From Bacteroidaceae bacterium (GTDB taxonomy: Bacteria; Bacteroidota; Bacteroidia; Bacteroidales; Bacteroidaceae), in the NCBI GenBank assembly GCA_017442185.1, contig JAFSAT010000014.1:1-64000 (forward strand): 64,000 bases of DNA. The letters run 5' to 3'. Below, one piece after another: positions 9,497 through 18,804 of this stretch (position 1 is its first letter; every line of letters begins with the position of its first letter). Under the pieces are notes generated by a model that was not told the origin of the DNA, made no database searches, and saw only the letters and a list, made by a program, of their open reading frames with translations. A program made the position numbers and the translations under genes.

Positions 9497-9528
9497 TTGG
9501 TTCGTGCTGTTTTTTTTCAGTATTTTTG
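9497..9528 (+). promoter_or_regulatory. Promoter of the flavodiiron protein gene
   Basis: TTGG at 9497-9500 and TATTTTTG at 9521-9528 with a 20-base spacer fit the Bacteroidetes -33/-7 pattern. The start codon lies about 50 bases downstream. Confidence 0.6.
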
Positions 9529-9580
9529 CGTCTCGCAATGAGAATCTTGAATTTGTAAAATGCTATAAATGTTCTATAAT

Positions 9581-10729
9581 ATGAAAATCTCAACAGCAAT
9601 AAAGTATATAGGGGTATACGATAGGGATATAGATCTTTTCGAGGGACAATACAGAGTGCCACAAGGTATTTCGTATAATTCATATATGATTATAGACGAG
9701 AAGATTGCTATCATCGACACAGCCGATGCACGTAAGGGAACAGAGTGGTGGAAGAACCTTCTTGATGCGCTCGACGGGCGAACACCCGATTATCTTGTGT
9801 CGCTTCACATGGAACCCGACCACTCCTCGCTCATAGCAGAGGTTATGGAGCGATTCCCAATGTTGCAAGTTGTGGCAACGCCAAAGGCCTTGCAGATGAT
9901 GCCTCGCTTTTTCGAGGGAGTGGATTTTGCAGAGCGCGGTATTCCTGTTAAAGAGGGTGACACCTTGTCGCTTGGCAGCCATGAACTTACTTTTGTGCAT
10001 GCTCCCATGGTGCATTGGCCCGAGGTTATGGTGTGTTACGAGAGTAGCGAGAAAGTGCTATTCTCGGCCGACGCTTTTGGTTACTTTGGTGCGCCGTCGC
10101 TCGATGAGCCTTGGGACGATGAGGCTCGTCGCTACTATATAAATATTTGCGGAAAATATGGTGCTCAGGTACAGACACTGCTTAAAAAAGCATCTCAGCT
10201 TGATATTGATACAATATGCCCGTTGCACGGCCCTGCGCTCAAAGAGAATCTTTCACACTATCTCTCTCTTTATGATACTTGGAGCAGCTACCGTCCCGAG
10301 TGCGATGGAGTATTTATACCCTATGCTTCGATATACGGTGGAACGGCTGCGGCTGCACATCGCATTGCCGATTTATTGCGTGAGCGCGGGGTGCAGGTTA
10401 TTATAACCGACCTTGCTCGTTGCGATATGTCGAAGGCTGTGAGCGATGCTTTTCGCATGAGTAGGATGATTGTGTGTGCCGCGTCTTATGACGCAGGGGT
10501 TTTTACTCCGATGCACGATTTTCTTTATCGTCTGAAGATTAAGGGTTTCAGAAACCGTCGTGTAGGTATTGTCGAGAATGGTTCTTGGGCTCCCACCGCC
10601 GGACGTGTGATGCGTGGTCTTCTTGAAGAGATGAAGAATATTGATATTATACCTACTACGGTTACAATAAATTCGCGTATGAAAGCCGAGAACTCGGATG
10701 CAGTTGCTGCACTCGTAGAATCTATTTGA
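9581..10729 (+). CDS. Flavodiiron protein (FprA family A-type flavoprotein)
   Basis: A cytoplasmic flavodiiron protein of about 382 residues that reduces oxygen to water or nitric oxide to nitrous oxide, protecting anaerobes from either gas. The N-terminal metallo-beta-lactamase-like domain (1-245) keeps all diiron ligands: HMEPDH, the His of MVHWPE, the Asp of FSADAFG and the His of CPLHGP. The C-terminal flavodoxin domain begins with PYASIYGGTAAAAH for FMN binding. Length is normal for the stand-alone two-domain form. ATG 9581 (MKISTAI) is preferred over ATG 9569, which would add only MFYN. It is a single-gene unit between its own promoter and a strong convergent terminator, and needs a rubredoxin-type donor encoded elsewhere. 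Confidence 0.93.
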   Translation: MKISTAIKYIGVYDRDIDLFEGQYRVPQGISYNSYMIIDEKIAIIDTADARKGTEWWKNLLDALDGRTPDYLVSLHMEPDHSSLIAEVMERFPMLQVVATPKALQMMPRFFEGVDFAERGIPVKEGDTLSLGSHELTFVHAPMVHWPEVMVCYESSEKVLFSADAFGYFGAPSLDEPWDDEARRYYINICGKYGAQVQTLLKKASQLDIDTICPLHGPALKENLSHYLSLYDTWSSYRPECDGVFIPYASIYGGTAAAAHRIADLLRERGVQVIITDLARCDMSKAVSDAFRMSRMIVCAASYDAGVFTPMHDFLYRLKIKGFRNRRVGIVENGSWAPTAGRVMRGLLEEMKNIDIIPTTVTINSRMKAENSDAVAALVESI

Positions 10730-10764
10730 CAAAGATAGCCTCTTCTCAGGCTTTTTTCTATTAA

Positions 10765-10817
10765 AAAATCATCGGGGCTTCGTCAATATTAAAATCTGAC
10801 GAAGCCCCGATGATTTT
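10765..10817. terminator. Bidirectional terminator between convergent genes
   Basis: A perfect 21-base inverted repeat (10765-10785 and 10797-10817) with an 11-base loop, AAAA at one edge and TTTT at the other. It can terminate both the flavodiiron gene from the left and the GH95 gene from the right. Confidence 0.9.
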
Positions 10818-10841
10818 ATCCTTTAGTAATCATTATGCTGC

Positions 10842-13800
10842 TTACTTTGCCAATTTCTTCACTCCATCCTGAATGTATATTCCTGTTGCAGGAACTGTTG
10901 AAATTCTTCGGCCGTTTATGTCGTAAAGCTTGCCGCCTTTTGCATTATCTGTAATCACGGGAGCTATAGCTGTCTCTGTTGTAAAATCAATGTCCACAAC
11001 AGAACCTTTTTCGCATGGAATAGTAACAATGCCATGCTCGTCTACTGTTACGCCAACCTCAACGTTGTCAACCTTGATGCTTGCTTTTGACAGCTCTATT
11101 GCACCAAGAGTGCAACGTACTTTCAGCTCGGCACCGGCATTGCTTACGATGCGTGCGCTTTTGCACTGTCCCTCTGTCCAGCTGAAGTCTACTGTGAAGT
11201 TGCCGATAGCTTTCATGCCTGTTACGTTACCTTGTTTCTTCCATACGGTAGGTAATGCAGGAAGTATGTTAATATATCCGTGTGCACTTTGCAAGAGCAT
11301 CTCGGCCATTCCCGAACATACTCCGAAGTTTCCGTCAATCTGGAAAGGTGCGTGGCTGTCGAACAGATTGTAGTATATTCCACCTTGGCTCTGGTCGGTT
11401 CCGTATGTGGTTGAGTGTTTGAGGGCATTCTTAATGATTATGTGAGCGTGGTCGCCATCCTGAGCGCGTGCCCACAGGTTCACTTTCCAACCCATAGACC
11501 ATCCTGTTGCTGCATCACCACGATGTTTAAGGGCGTTTACGGCAGGAATGAAATATTCACTCTCCGGGGTAATCTGATCCATTGGGAAGAGGGCCATCAT
11601 GTGTGACATGTGACGGTGGTTTCTCTCACCTGCGCTGTATGTGGAGTATTTCCACTCACGCAACATCACGTCGCCTTTCTTAACACCATTGAATGGGTTG
11701 CCCCATGCTCCGTTGTATACCTCTGTGTGCAATCCTTTGTCGGTGTTCTCAAGATAGTGGTTGAGCTTTTCGATATCCGATTGTGTAAGCCCTGTTTCTC
11801 CTACTCCGAGTATCTCTATTGCCTCGCTGATATTTTGGAACAGGTAGCTTATCATCTGCTGTGCATGGGCTGTTCCATCCTCGCTTTGCAGAGGTTGCTC
11901 GGCGCTATATTCGTTGGGTGCAACGTAGGTGCCATCGTTCTTTTTGCGGTCTTTTATCAGTCTGTGGAACCAGAATTCTGCTGCGCTCCACATTACAGGG
12001 AATGCTTTTTTAAGGAACTCTTTGTCTTGTGTATAGCGATAGTGTGTCCACAGGTGACTTGTGTACCATACATTGGCTACAAGGTAGTTGTTGCCCCATG
12101 TGCTCATGCTGTTGTAGAGTGACGACTCGGTGAGTACGCTCCAACCGTGACCACCGTTGTATTGTTGGCCTACTTTCTTCCAACCCTCGCTTTGTGCACC
12201 GCGGATAATGAAGTTTACAAAGGGTTTGTGAAGGTCGGATAGGTTGGTGATTTCTGTGGGCCAATAGTTCATCTGGATGTTGATGTTGGTGTGAATGTCG
12301 GAGTTCCACGGTGAGTCGGCGCCGCGGTCGTTCCATATTCCTTGCAGGTTGTTTGGAGCTGCTATGGGCTTGCGGTTTGAGCTTATTGCCAAATAGCGTC
12401 CGTAGTGGAAATATAGTTGCTCAAGGAACAGATGGTCGTTCTCTGTGCTTTTTCCTGCGGTGTTGTTGGGGTAGTAGTTGTCTACAAGTTCTTTGGTGTC
12501 TGACGCGGGTGTTTGCAATCCAAGGTCTAATGTCATGCGCTTTGTGATTGCTGTGAAGTCTTCGATGTGTGCTGTTTCAACAGCTGTGTAGCCTTTTGCT
12601 GCGGCAGCCTCTATTTCGCTCTTTATTCTGCTGTCTACCTCGGCAGGTGTTTCATTTGTGAAGTAGTTGTTAAAGACATCCATGTCTCCATTGAAGTTTG
12701 TGCCGCCTTTCAGGTAGAATGTAACTTCGTCGGCATTGCTTACTGTGATACCCTTTGCCGATGATACGATGGTGGCTCCTTCGTTGGCTGTGACATGCAG
12801 ACGTGCTGCGTGGTTCACTGATGTCATTGCACCTGTGAACGATGCTGTTGCACCATCGTAGGTGACATCGTTTGCTCCAATGCCGTTGCCCGGCTCTAAT
12901 TTGAACAGTAGGTTTATTTTCTCGTCGCCCTCTACGGTGTAGCGGCCTACGATTACTTGGTCGGGTGCCGAACTGAAGAATTTGCGAATTTGCTTTGTTC
13001 CGTTGGCATTTTTGAATTCTACGCCTGCAATTCCCTCTTCGATGTCAAGGTAGCGTACATAATCGGTTACACCTTCCCAAATGGCCTTGTCGAGGTTGGT
13101 GATTATGAGCGAACCGAAGTTCATGAATGTGCGGTTTCCGCTTCCTGCACCAACTGTGTTTGCCGGGCCGCTCCACAGTGTCTTTTCGTTGAACTGAAGC
13201 TCTTCGTTGTGAACACCGCCGAATACCATGCAGCCAAGCTCGCCGTTACCCAAAGGCAGTGCATACTCCATCCAAGGATAGCTTACGCCTGAAGCCTCGG
13301 CCGATGTTCTGTACCACAGGGTGTTGGGGTTTTTGGGTGAATAGGCCTCTATTCCCGCAATTTCTGATACTTCATAGAAATATTCATCGGGGAAATCGGC
13401 ATAATCTACCTCTTCCAAAAAGAATTTACTTCCTGTGTCGCCTATTGCGCCCGAGCTGTTCCAAAGAGCAAGGTAGCTTCCGCGGTCGTTCCAATAGTTG
13501 CTTGATGAACCTTTGAGCTTTATGTATGATGGTTCTCCATTTCCGAAATTGAATGTTCCGTCGAACTCTGTTGTGTATGATGACCCCTCAAGCTCTACCA
13601 TTTTTGCGCGAGCGCCTGCTTCGCTGCCGGCCATTCCCAGAACTTTTGAGAGTCCGGTTGAGTAGTTGTATACTTTATATACGTTATTGCTCTGTTCTAC
13701 AAAGGCCCAAATACCTTGATTGTCTTGTGGGGTATTTTGGTTGGATAGTCTGAGGTTTTCTCCGCTCATGTATGTGGGATTGAGACTTACGTAGCCGCCT

Positions 13801-14534
13801 TTGCCGTTTTGTATTGTATAGAATTTGGTATCTTTGTCGAAGTAGCTTACATATACTGTTTTTGCGTCGATGCTCACTACTGCAAATTTTCCATCAACGG
13901 CTGTTGCTGCAAAGTCTGCTTTTTTAAGAACGGCATCTGTTGTGAATGTCTCTCCATTCTTATATTCAGTTTCGTTGTAGGTTACACCGGCTGTTGCCTC
14001 CTCTGTTCCTAAAATATATATTGTGTATTCTACGGGGTCGAGGCTCACAGGTTCTATGCAGTAGCAGTTTCCTTCATCGGTGGTTGTCCAGCTGTTTACA
14101 ACTATTCCGGCTGCCATCTGACCTTGTATCTGTGAATTCATTCCGTTGCTGCCTAATATGAGCTTCCAAGGGTAGCTGCCACCTACGTTTGTAAGGGTAA
14201 GGGGGGTAGCTGCGCTTGTCTCATAGTTGCCGCTTGAATTTACATACTTTTGTGCACCTACACTGAAGAGGTAGTATTTGTCTCCGTTTTTCTCTATCTT
14301 AAACTGTTGGTTGGGGTCAAGAGGATTCTGAGTAACATTGCCCACTGCACTTCCTGTACTTGAACAAATTTGTCCGGATACTCCCTCAGCCGAGCTATAC
14401 AAAAGGAATGCACGCTCGCTGCGCAAGGTATATACCTTGTCGTTGCTCAATTCCGATAAATCTGTTACACCTTGTGCCTGCATTGATAGAATCATGCACA
14501 GCATTGAGGTGAACATTAAAACTGTTTTTTTCAT
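10842..14534 (-). CDS. Large secreted GH95-type alpha-L-fucosidase with N-terminal lectin-like modules
   Basis: A 1230-residue secreted protein with a signal peptide ending in MQAQG. Residues 25-380 hold repeats resembling beta-trefoil or ricin-type carbohydrate-binding modules. The GH95 catalytic region starts at about residue 400 (NTLWYRTSAE, LPLGNGELGCMVFGG). It keeps family landmarks: NINIQMNYWP near residue 750 with the paired Asn, NEYSAEQ near 875 where the general acid is expected, and QIDGNFG near 1068 with the base-assisting Asp. GH95 enzymes are inverting 1,2-alpha-L-fucosidases acting on H-antigen-type glycans. The C-terminus (LYDINGRRIS...TGIYIQDGVKK) looks like a secretion or anchoring tail. 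It is a paralogue of the next gene, with both the extra modules and the tail added. Confidence 0.88.
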   Translation of the reverse strand: MKKTVLMFTSMLCMILSMQAQGVTDLSELSNDKVYTLRSERAFLLYSSAEGVSGQICSSTGSAVGNVTQNPLDPNQQFKIEKNGDKYYLFSVGAQKYVNSSGNYETSAATPLTLTNVGGSYPWKLILGSNGMNSQIQGQMAAGIVVNSWTTTDEGNCYCIEPVSLDPVEYTIYILGTEEATAGVTYNETEYKNGETFTTDAVLKKADFAATAVDGKFAVVSIDAKTVYVSYFDKDTKFYTIQNGKGGYVSLNPTYMSGENLRLSNQNTPQDNQGIWAFVEQSNNVYKVYNYSTGLSKVLGMAGSEAGARAKMVELEGSSYTTEFDGTFNFGNGEPSYIKLKGSSSNYWNDRGSYLALWNSSGAIGDTGSKFFLEEVDYADFPDEYFYEVSEIAGIEAYSPKNPNTLWYRTSAEASGVSYPWMEYALPLGNGELGCMVFGGVHNEELQFNEKTLWSGPANTVGAGSGNRTFMNFGSLIITNLDKAIWEGVTDYVRYLDIEEGIAGVEFKNANGTKQIRKFFSSAPDQVIVGRYTVEGDEKINLLFKLEPGNGIGANDVTYDGATASFTGAMTSVNHAARLHVTANEGATIVSSAKGITVSNADEVTFYLKGGTNFNGDMDVFNNYFTNETPAEVDSRIKSEIEAAAAKGYTAVETAHIEDFTAITKRMTLDLGLQTPASDTKELVDNYYPNNTAGKSTENDHLFLEQLYFHYGRYLAISSNRKPIAAPNNLQGIWNDRGADSPWNSDIHTNINIQMNYWPTEITNLSDLHKPFVNFIIRGAQSEGWKKVGQQYNGGHGWSVLTESSLYNSMSTWGNNYLVANVWYTSHLWTHYRYTQDKEFLKKAFPVMWSAAEFWFHRLIKDRKKNDGTYVAPNEYSAEQPLQSEDGTAHAQQMISYLFQNISEAIEILGVGETGLTQSDIEKLNHYLENTDKGLHTEVYNGAWGNPFNGVKKGDVMLREWKYSTYSAGERNHRHMSHMMALFPMDQITPESEYFIPAVNALKHRGDAATGWSMGWKVNLWARAQDGDHAHIIIKNALKHSTTYGTDQSQGGIYYNLFDSHAPFQIDGNFGVCSGMAEMLLQSAHGYINILPALPTVWKKQGNVTGMKAIGNFTVDFSWTEGQCKSARIVSNAGAELKVRCTLGAIELSKASIKVDNVEVGVTVDEHGIVTIPCEKGSVVDIDFTTETAIAPVITDNAKGGKLYDINGRRISTVPATGIYIQDGVKKLAK

Positions 14535-14565
14535 GATAATTTATTTTAAAGGTTAATTATATTGC

Positions 14566-14740
14566 TTTTAAGAAGCTGTTTAAATTTATGTCCTTGGGAT
14601 TTTTAAGTTCTTTTTTAGACTGTTTTTTCATTTTTTAAGGTCGCATAGCGGGTTATGTAACCGCAAAAAGTAGCATAAAAAGCAAGTAAAATCCGCTTAT
14701 ACATAAACATAAAATTTGAAAGAAATTTAAACAGCGTTTA
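14566..14740 (-). repeat. R1 inverted-repeat element in the leader of the large GH95 gene
   Basis: In the sense of the downstream minus-strand gene, an arm GCTGTTTAAATTT (14735-14723) lies immediately after the stop codon of the upstream fucosidase. Its complement AAATTTAAACAGC, extended to AAACAGCTTCTTAAAA (to 14566), lies about 32 bases before the ATG at 14534. The arms are 13-base perfect complements enclosing about 135 bases, which contain a small hairpin near GCGGGTTATGTAACCGC. The element fills almost the whole gap between the two fucosidase genes. Same family as 23123-23260. Confidence 0.65.
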
Positions 14741-17197
14741 AAATTCCATGATTATTTTATCGCCTTTTTTGGAGGGGATTGTGTAGGTGTCGTTGCCGCA
14801 TTTTTTTATGCTTTTCTTTTTTCCGGCAACAGTGACTGTGGCGTTGTCAAGACCGGGGTAGCGCACTTTCAGTCGGCTGCCCTTGTTGTTTATTATTTCG
14901 GCCTTTGCTGCTTTGCCGTTTTTCCAAGTTATGGAGACGGTGAAGTCTCCTACGGCTTTAAGTCCGCTGATGCTTCCGTTTTTCCATACGGCCGGCAGGG
15001 CGGGCAGCAGGTGTATGGTGCCACTTTGGCTTTGCATGAGCATCTCTGATATTCCTGCGCACACTCCGAAATTTCCGTCTATCTGGAAGGGTGCATGCGA
15101 GTCCCACAGATTATAGTATATTCCGCCGGCATATTGGTTCACTCCGTATGAGGTGGAGTGTTTAAGGGCGTTGCGTATTATGCGGTGGGCGTGGTTGCCG
15201 TCGAGGGCGCGTGCCCACAGATTTACTTTCCATCCCATCGACCAACCGGTGGCTTCGTCGCCGCGCAATTTAAGGGCATTGACTGCGGGGATGAAGTATT
15301 TGCTCTCGGGGGTTATTTGGTTCAATGGATAAAGGCACATGAGGTGCGACATGTGGCGATGTGCCTTGTCGTTGCTGACATCGTAGCTTGCGTATTTCCA
15401 TTCACGAAGCAGGGTGTCGCCGGGATGTATGTCGTTTTGTGCACCCCATGCTTCCCAACTTTCGCCCTTGAATGTTTCGGTGTGCAGGCCTTGGTCGGTT
15501 TTTGCAAGGTATTCATCCAGTTGTGCAACCTGTTGTTTGCTCAGGCCGCAGGCTTTGCGTCCTAATATATCTATGGCCTCTTTTACGCTTAGGAGGTGTG
15601 TGTATACCATTTGCTGTGCATGTGCGGTGGCATCTTCTTTGGGGTGGTCGTTTTGCTCGGCCGAGTATTCATCGGGGCACACATATGTTCCATCTTTTGC
15701 TACTCGGTCGGGTATCATGCGCTCGAACCAAAATTCGGCGCAGCTCCACATTACGGGGAAGGCCTTAGCCAGAAACTCTTTGTCGAGGGTGTAGCGGTAG
15801 TGTTGCCACAGGTGTGAGCAGTACCATACGTTGGCAACAAAGTAGTTGTCGCCCCATGTGCTCATTCCGCCGAATATGTTATTTTCGGTGAAGCAGGTCC
15901 AGCCTTTTGTCTGTCCGCCACGTTTGGCGGCGCGTTTCCAATTGTCGCCATTGGCCATGGTGATGATATAGTGTAGGAACGGGTTGTGCAGTTCGCTGAG
16001 ATTGGTTGGCTCTGCCGGCCAGTAGTTCATTTGTATGTTTATGTTGGAGTGTATGTCGGAGTTCCATGGGGCGTTGGCTTGGTCGTTCCAAATGCCTTGC
16101 AGGTTGTTGGGGACATTTATACCGCGTGAACTTGATATTAGCAGGTAGCGACCGTAGGCAAAATAGAGCTGTTCAAGAAACAGTGTTTCAGGCTCTATGC
16201 CTGTTACATTCTTGTTTTTGTCGTTGTAGTTGTCTATCAGTTGCTTGGTGTTTACATGGCTTGCCGCTCCATCGAAATTCAGTTTTACACGGCTCATGTA
16301 GCCTGTGAATTCTTTTGTGTGGTTGTTGCGCAGTGTGGTGTAGCCTTTTGCGGCTGCTTCATCCACTGTTTTTTGTATTTGTTTCGCAAGTGTCGACGTT
16401 CCCGATGTGAAAGTGGGCGACGATGAGTCGTAGTCGGTGCCGGCGGCGAGCAGCAGCACTATTTCGTCGGCATTTTTTACGGTGATGCCGTTGGCATCGG
16501 CTGTCATTGTTGCATTGCTGCCCGAGGGTAGCACTCTCAGGCGGGCATTGTAGCTTACGGTGGTTAGTTTTCCGCCAAATGTGGCATTGCCGTCGGTGTA
16601 TTGCACTGTTGAGGCGTTTATGCCTTTACCGGGGATGAGCGCAAATTGCATGCTTAGCTTTCCACCGTCGGCTGTGTAGCGTATTGCTATCACATTATCG
16701 GGGGCAGATGCAAAGTATTCGCGTGAGTATACTGTGCCGCCGCTGTAATACTTAACGCCTGCGATTGCTTCCTCTATGTCAAGATAGCGTACATAGTCGG
16801 TTGCTGCGTTATAATCTTCGTATCCGATTGCACCGCTTATGTCGCGTGCTTTAATCCATCCGAAATTTTTATAACCGCCATAGTTGCCCATGTCGTTGGG
16901 GCTTCCTTCCCACAGGGTTTTTTCGTTGAATTGTATTTCGTCCTCGGCTACGCCGCCCAGAAGGCAGGCACCCAACCTGCCGTTACCAATCGGCAGTGAA
17001 TATTCCATCCACTTGTAACCGGCGTCGGTGAGTGTGGCGGGTGTGTCATACCACAGGGTCAGGGCGTTCTTTGGCGTGAAACTGTCGGCACCCGACACCT
17101 TGAAGTCTTTTGGTGCGGTATCTGCATTGTTGTTTGCCGTTAATGATAATGTCACTGTAAATAGCACAATGAATAGTGAATGGAGCCTTTTGAACAT
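14738..17197 (-). CDS. GH95-type alpha-L-fucosidase, compact form
   Basis: An 819-residue secreted GH95 enzyme with a signal peptide ending near LTANN. It lacks the N-terminal binding modules and C-terminal tail of its neighbour, so the catalytic architecture fills the chain: N-terminal beta domain (40-290), then an (alpha/alpha)6 barrel and C-terminal beta domain. Key motifs are NINIQMNYWP near residue 385, DEYSAEQ near 509 and QIDGNFGVC near 709, so the active site looks intact. It has a clear minus-strand promoter, and the R1 element separates it from the downstream paralogue. The pair probably arose by tandem duplication and may differ in location (periplasmic versus surface) or in substrate linkage. 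Confidence 0.9.
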   Translation of the reverse strand: MFKRLHSLFIVLFTVTLSLTANNNADTAPKDFKVSGADSFTPKNALTLWYDTPATLTDAGYKWMEYSLPIGNGRLGACLLGGVAEDEIQFNEKTLWEGSPNDMGNYGGYKNFGWIKARDISGAIGYEDYNAATDYVRYLDIEEAIAGVKYYSGGTVYSREYFASAPDNVIAIRYTADGGKLSMQFALIPGKGINASTVQYTDGNATFGGKLTTVSYNARLRVLPSGSNATMTADANGITVKNADEIVLLLAAGTDYDSSSPTFTSGTSTLAKQIQKTVDEAAAKGYTTLRNNHTKEFTGYMSRVKLNFDGAASHVNTKQLIDNYNDKNKNVTGIEPETLFLEQLYFAYGRYLLISSSRGINVPNNLQGIWNDQANAPWNSDIHSNINIQMNYWPAEPTNLSELHNPFLHYIITMANGDNWKRAAKRGGQTKGWTCFTENNIFGGMSTWGDNYFVANVWYCSHLWQHYRYTLDKEFLAKAFPVMWSCAEFWFERMIPDRVAKDGTYVCPDEYSAEQNDHPKEDATAHAQQMVYTHLLSVKEAIDILGRKACGLSKQQVAQLDEYLAKTDQGLHTETFKGESWEAWGAQNDIHPGDTLLREWKYASYDVSNDKAHRHMSHLMCLYPLNQITPESKYFIPAVNALKLRGDEATGWSMGWKVNLWARALDGNHAHRIIRNALKHSTSYGVNQYAGGIYYNLWDSHAPFQIDGNFGVCAGISEMLMQSQSGTIHLLPALPAVWKNGSISGLKAVGDFTVSITWKNGKAAKAEIINNKGSRLKVRYPGLDNATVTVAGKKKSIKKCGNDTYTIPSKKGDKIIMEF

Positions 17198-17234
17198 AGT
17201 GTATTTGTTTTATATTTTTAACTATAAAGTTTGG

Positions 17235-17266
17235 CAAATGTATTTAAATTAAGTGATATTTACAAA
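17235..17266 (-). promoter_or_regulatory. Promoter of the fucosidase genes
   Basis: On the minus strand TTTG (17266-17263), a 20-base spacer and TACATTTG (17242-17235) are an exact match to the Bacteroidetes consensus, with a leader of about 30 bases before the ATG at 17197. Confidence 0.75.
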
Positions 17267-17378
17267 TTATTCTGTGCTAATATTGTGAAGCGTCATCGGC
17301 TTCTTTGTGATGCTTCTTTGCAGATGTAGAGGCTCGGCCGTTTATCTTTTTTATTTTGCTGTTATCTTGTGTGTCGAA

Positions 17379-17423
17379 AAAAGAGCGGTTGAACCATGAT
17401 GCAAATGGTTCAACCGCTCTTTT
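17379..17423 (-). terminator. Strong intrinsic terminator
   Basis: A perfect 19-base inverted repeat (17379-17397 and 17405-17423) with a 7-base loop and T-runs on both sides. It ends the minus-strand gene 17447-18739, whose stop lies 23 bases before it. Confidence 0.9.
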
Positions 17424-17446
17424 GTTTATCTGTTGCGTTTGTGGCA

Positions 17447-18739
17447 TTAATGTTTCATCACTTTGCTGCTTTCAATTGCTTTGCCTTTTTCGAGCAGTGA
17501 GATGTTGTAGACGCCGCGTGGCATGTTTCGCATGTCTATCTGTACGTTTTTTGTGCCGGCTGCTATGTGCTTGCGTTTATACACTTTCCCTGCTGCCGAG
17601 GTCAGCACAAGTTCGCTGTCGCTGTTGCTTGCCTGTTGCAGTTCTATGTTCACGATATTGTCGTTCATGTTTACCTTTGAGCGCGATGTGTATTCGTGTA
17701 TAGCCTCGGCCGAGGTTGTGGCGGGGTTGTAACGGTAGACGGTGTATTTGGGGCTCTTATAAGTTACTAAATATGTTTTATTGTTTACGAGCATTACTTC
17801 GTCTAATACTCCTTGGATGGTAAAGAACTTCTCGCCATCGGAATAGATGTGAGTGTTCTTTACAACGGTTTTGTAATATGTTTTTATGCTACGTTGTGGA
17901 GCTCTCCAATGAAAATCATTATATATCGTGTCAATATCCTCTTCTATGGCATACTCCTTAATTGCATATTCGTATGTTTTAGGATTGTTGTCGAAAATAT
18001 CGTTGCTTAAATAATCATCTGTGTAAAGATAATGAATAGGGTGATTGTAGTCTGCTATACTAAAATACGGAAAATTATAGTAAGATGAATAGGTGGTGTC
18101 TATATCAACAGTGCACCACTCGCCGTTGTATTCGGGTAGCTCTTCGTAATATCTTTCAACATGGTGTAAACGATAACGGTCTGATTCTTTTACTGCTAAC
18201 CAATATAGCATTGGGTATTTTGTTCCATATGTATCATATTTGAAATAGTAAGCATCGTCAACGGGTGTAGAACTTGCCGTGTGATTTTTGAAATAGAAAA
18301 AAATGCTATCTCCTTTTTCTACGGTGGTTGTCTCTACAAGACCTATCAATCGGATACTTTCTCGGACGTCATTTATTGAATTGAATTTCTCGATATAATA
18401 ATTATCGTAACAATCCCAGATATAATCAGTGTAGGCTACAGAAACTTTTGTACCTGATTGCTCGCGTTCTTGAAATATAGTTATTCCTGATAAATAGTTT
18501 GTATAGTATGCCGGTGCTTCTGTTTTCTTAATCTCTTGGAAATCGTCGTCGTAAATTGTGAAAACAGTATTTTCATCATTTCTCTCTTCAATGTAGAATT
18601 CAATGTTGTTTTTGTCTTTTGAAATAACTTTTGAGAGAAGACCTTCTCCCTCTTTTTCAAATTCAAAAACAGGCTCTTGCGCCACGGTTGTGTCCGTCAT
18701 CGAAATAAGGCAGGCTGCAAATAGTAAAATCTTTTTCAT
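17447..18739 (-). CDS. Secreted protein of unknown function with C-terminal sorting domain
   Basis: About 430 residues from MKKILLFAACLIS, a signal peptide ending in TVAQE. This start (18739) is chosen because the upstream in-frame extension is a low-quality leader with no signal character. The body (25-350) is rich in Tyr, Asp and Glu and has no motif I recognise. The last 75 residues (from about IVNIELQQ to SSKVMKH, including VLTSAAGKVYKR and MPRGVYNISLLEKGKAIESSK) match the beta-sandwich sorting domain of type IX secretion cargo, so it is probably delivered to the cell surface. It lies downstream of a long structured leader or small RNA (18805-19105). No function is proposed. Confidence 0.7.
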   Translation of the reverse strand: MKKILLFAACLISMTDTTVAQEPVFEFEKEGEGLLSKVISKDKNNIEFYIEERNDENTVFTIYDDDFQEIKKTEAPAYYTNYLSGITIFQEREQSGTKVSVAYTDYIWDCYDNYYIEKFNSINDVRESIRLIGLVETTTVEKGDSIFFYFKNHTASSTPVDDAYYFKYDTYGTKYPMLYWLAVKESDRYRLHHVERYYEELPEYNGEWCTVDIDTTYSSYYNFPYFSIADYNHPIHYLYTDDYLSNDIFDNNPKTYEYAIKEYAIEEDIDTIYNDFHWRAPQRSIKTYYKTVVKNTHIYSDGEKFFTIQGVLDEVMLVNNKTYLVTYKSPKYTVYRYNPATTSAEAIHEYTSRSKVNMNDNIVNIELQQASNSDSELVLTSAAGKVYKRKHIAAGTKNVQIDMRNMPRGVYNISLLEKGKAIESSKVMKH

Positions 18740-18804
18740 GATAATAATGTGTTTGTGTTGCCTGCAAATCCCAAAAATCAGGCTGTTAATAATGTGAGTT
18801 AAAA

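Noticed and set aside
10765-10817. Large perfect palindrome as a mobile miniature element
   Set aside because: Position between convergent stops with A-run and T-run edges fits a bidirectional terminator, and no second copy is in the window.
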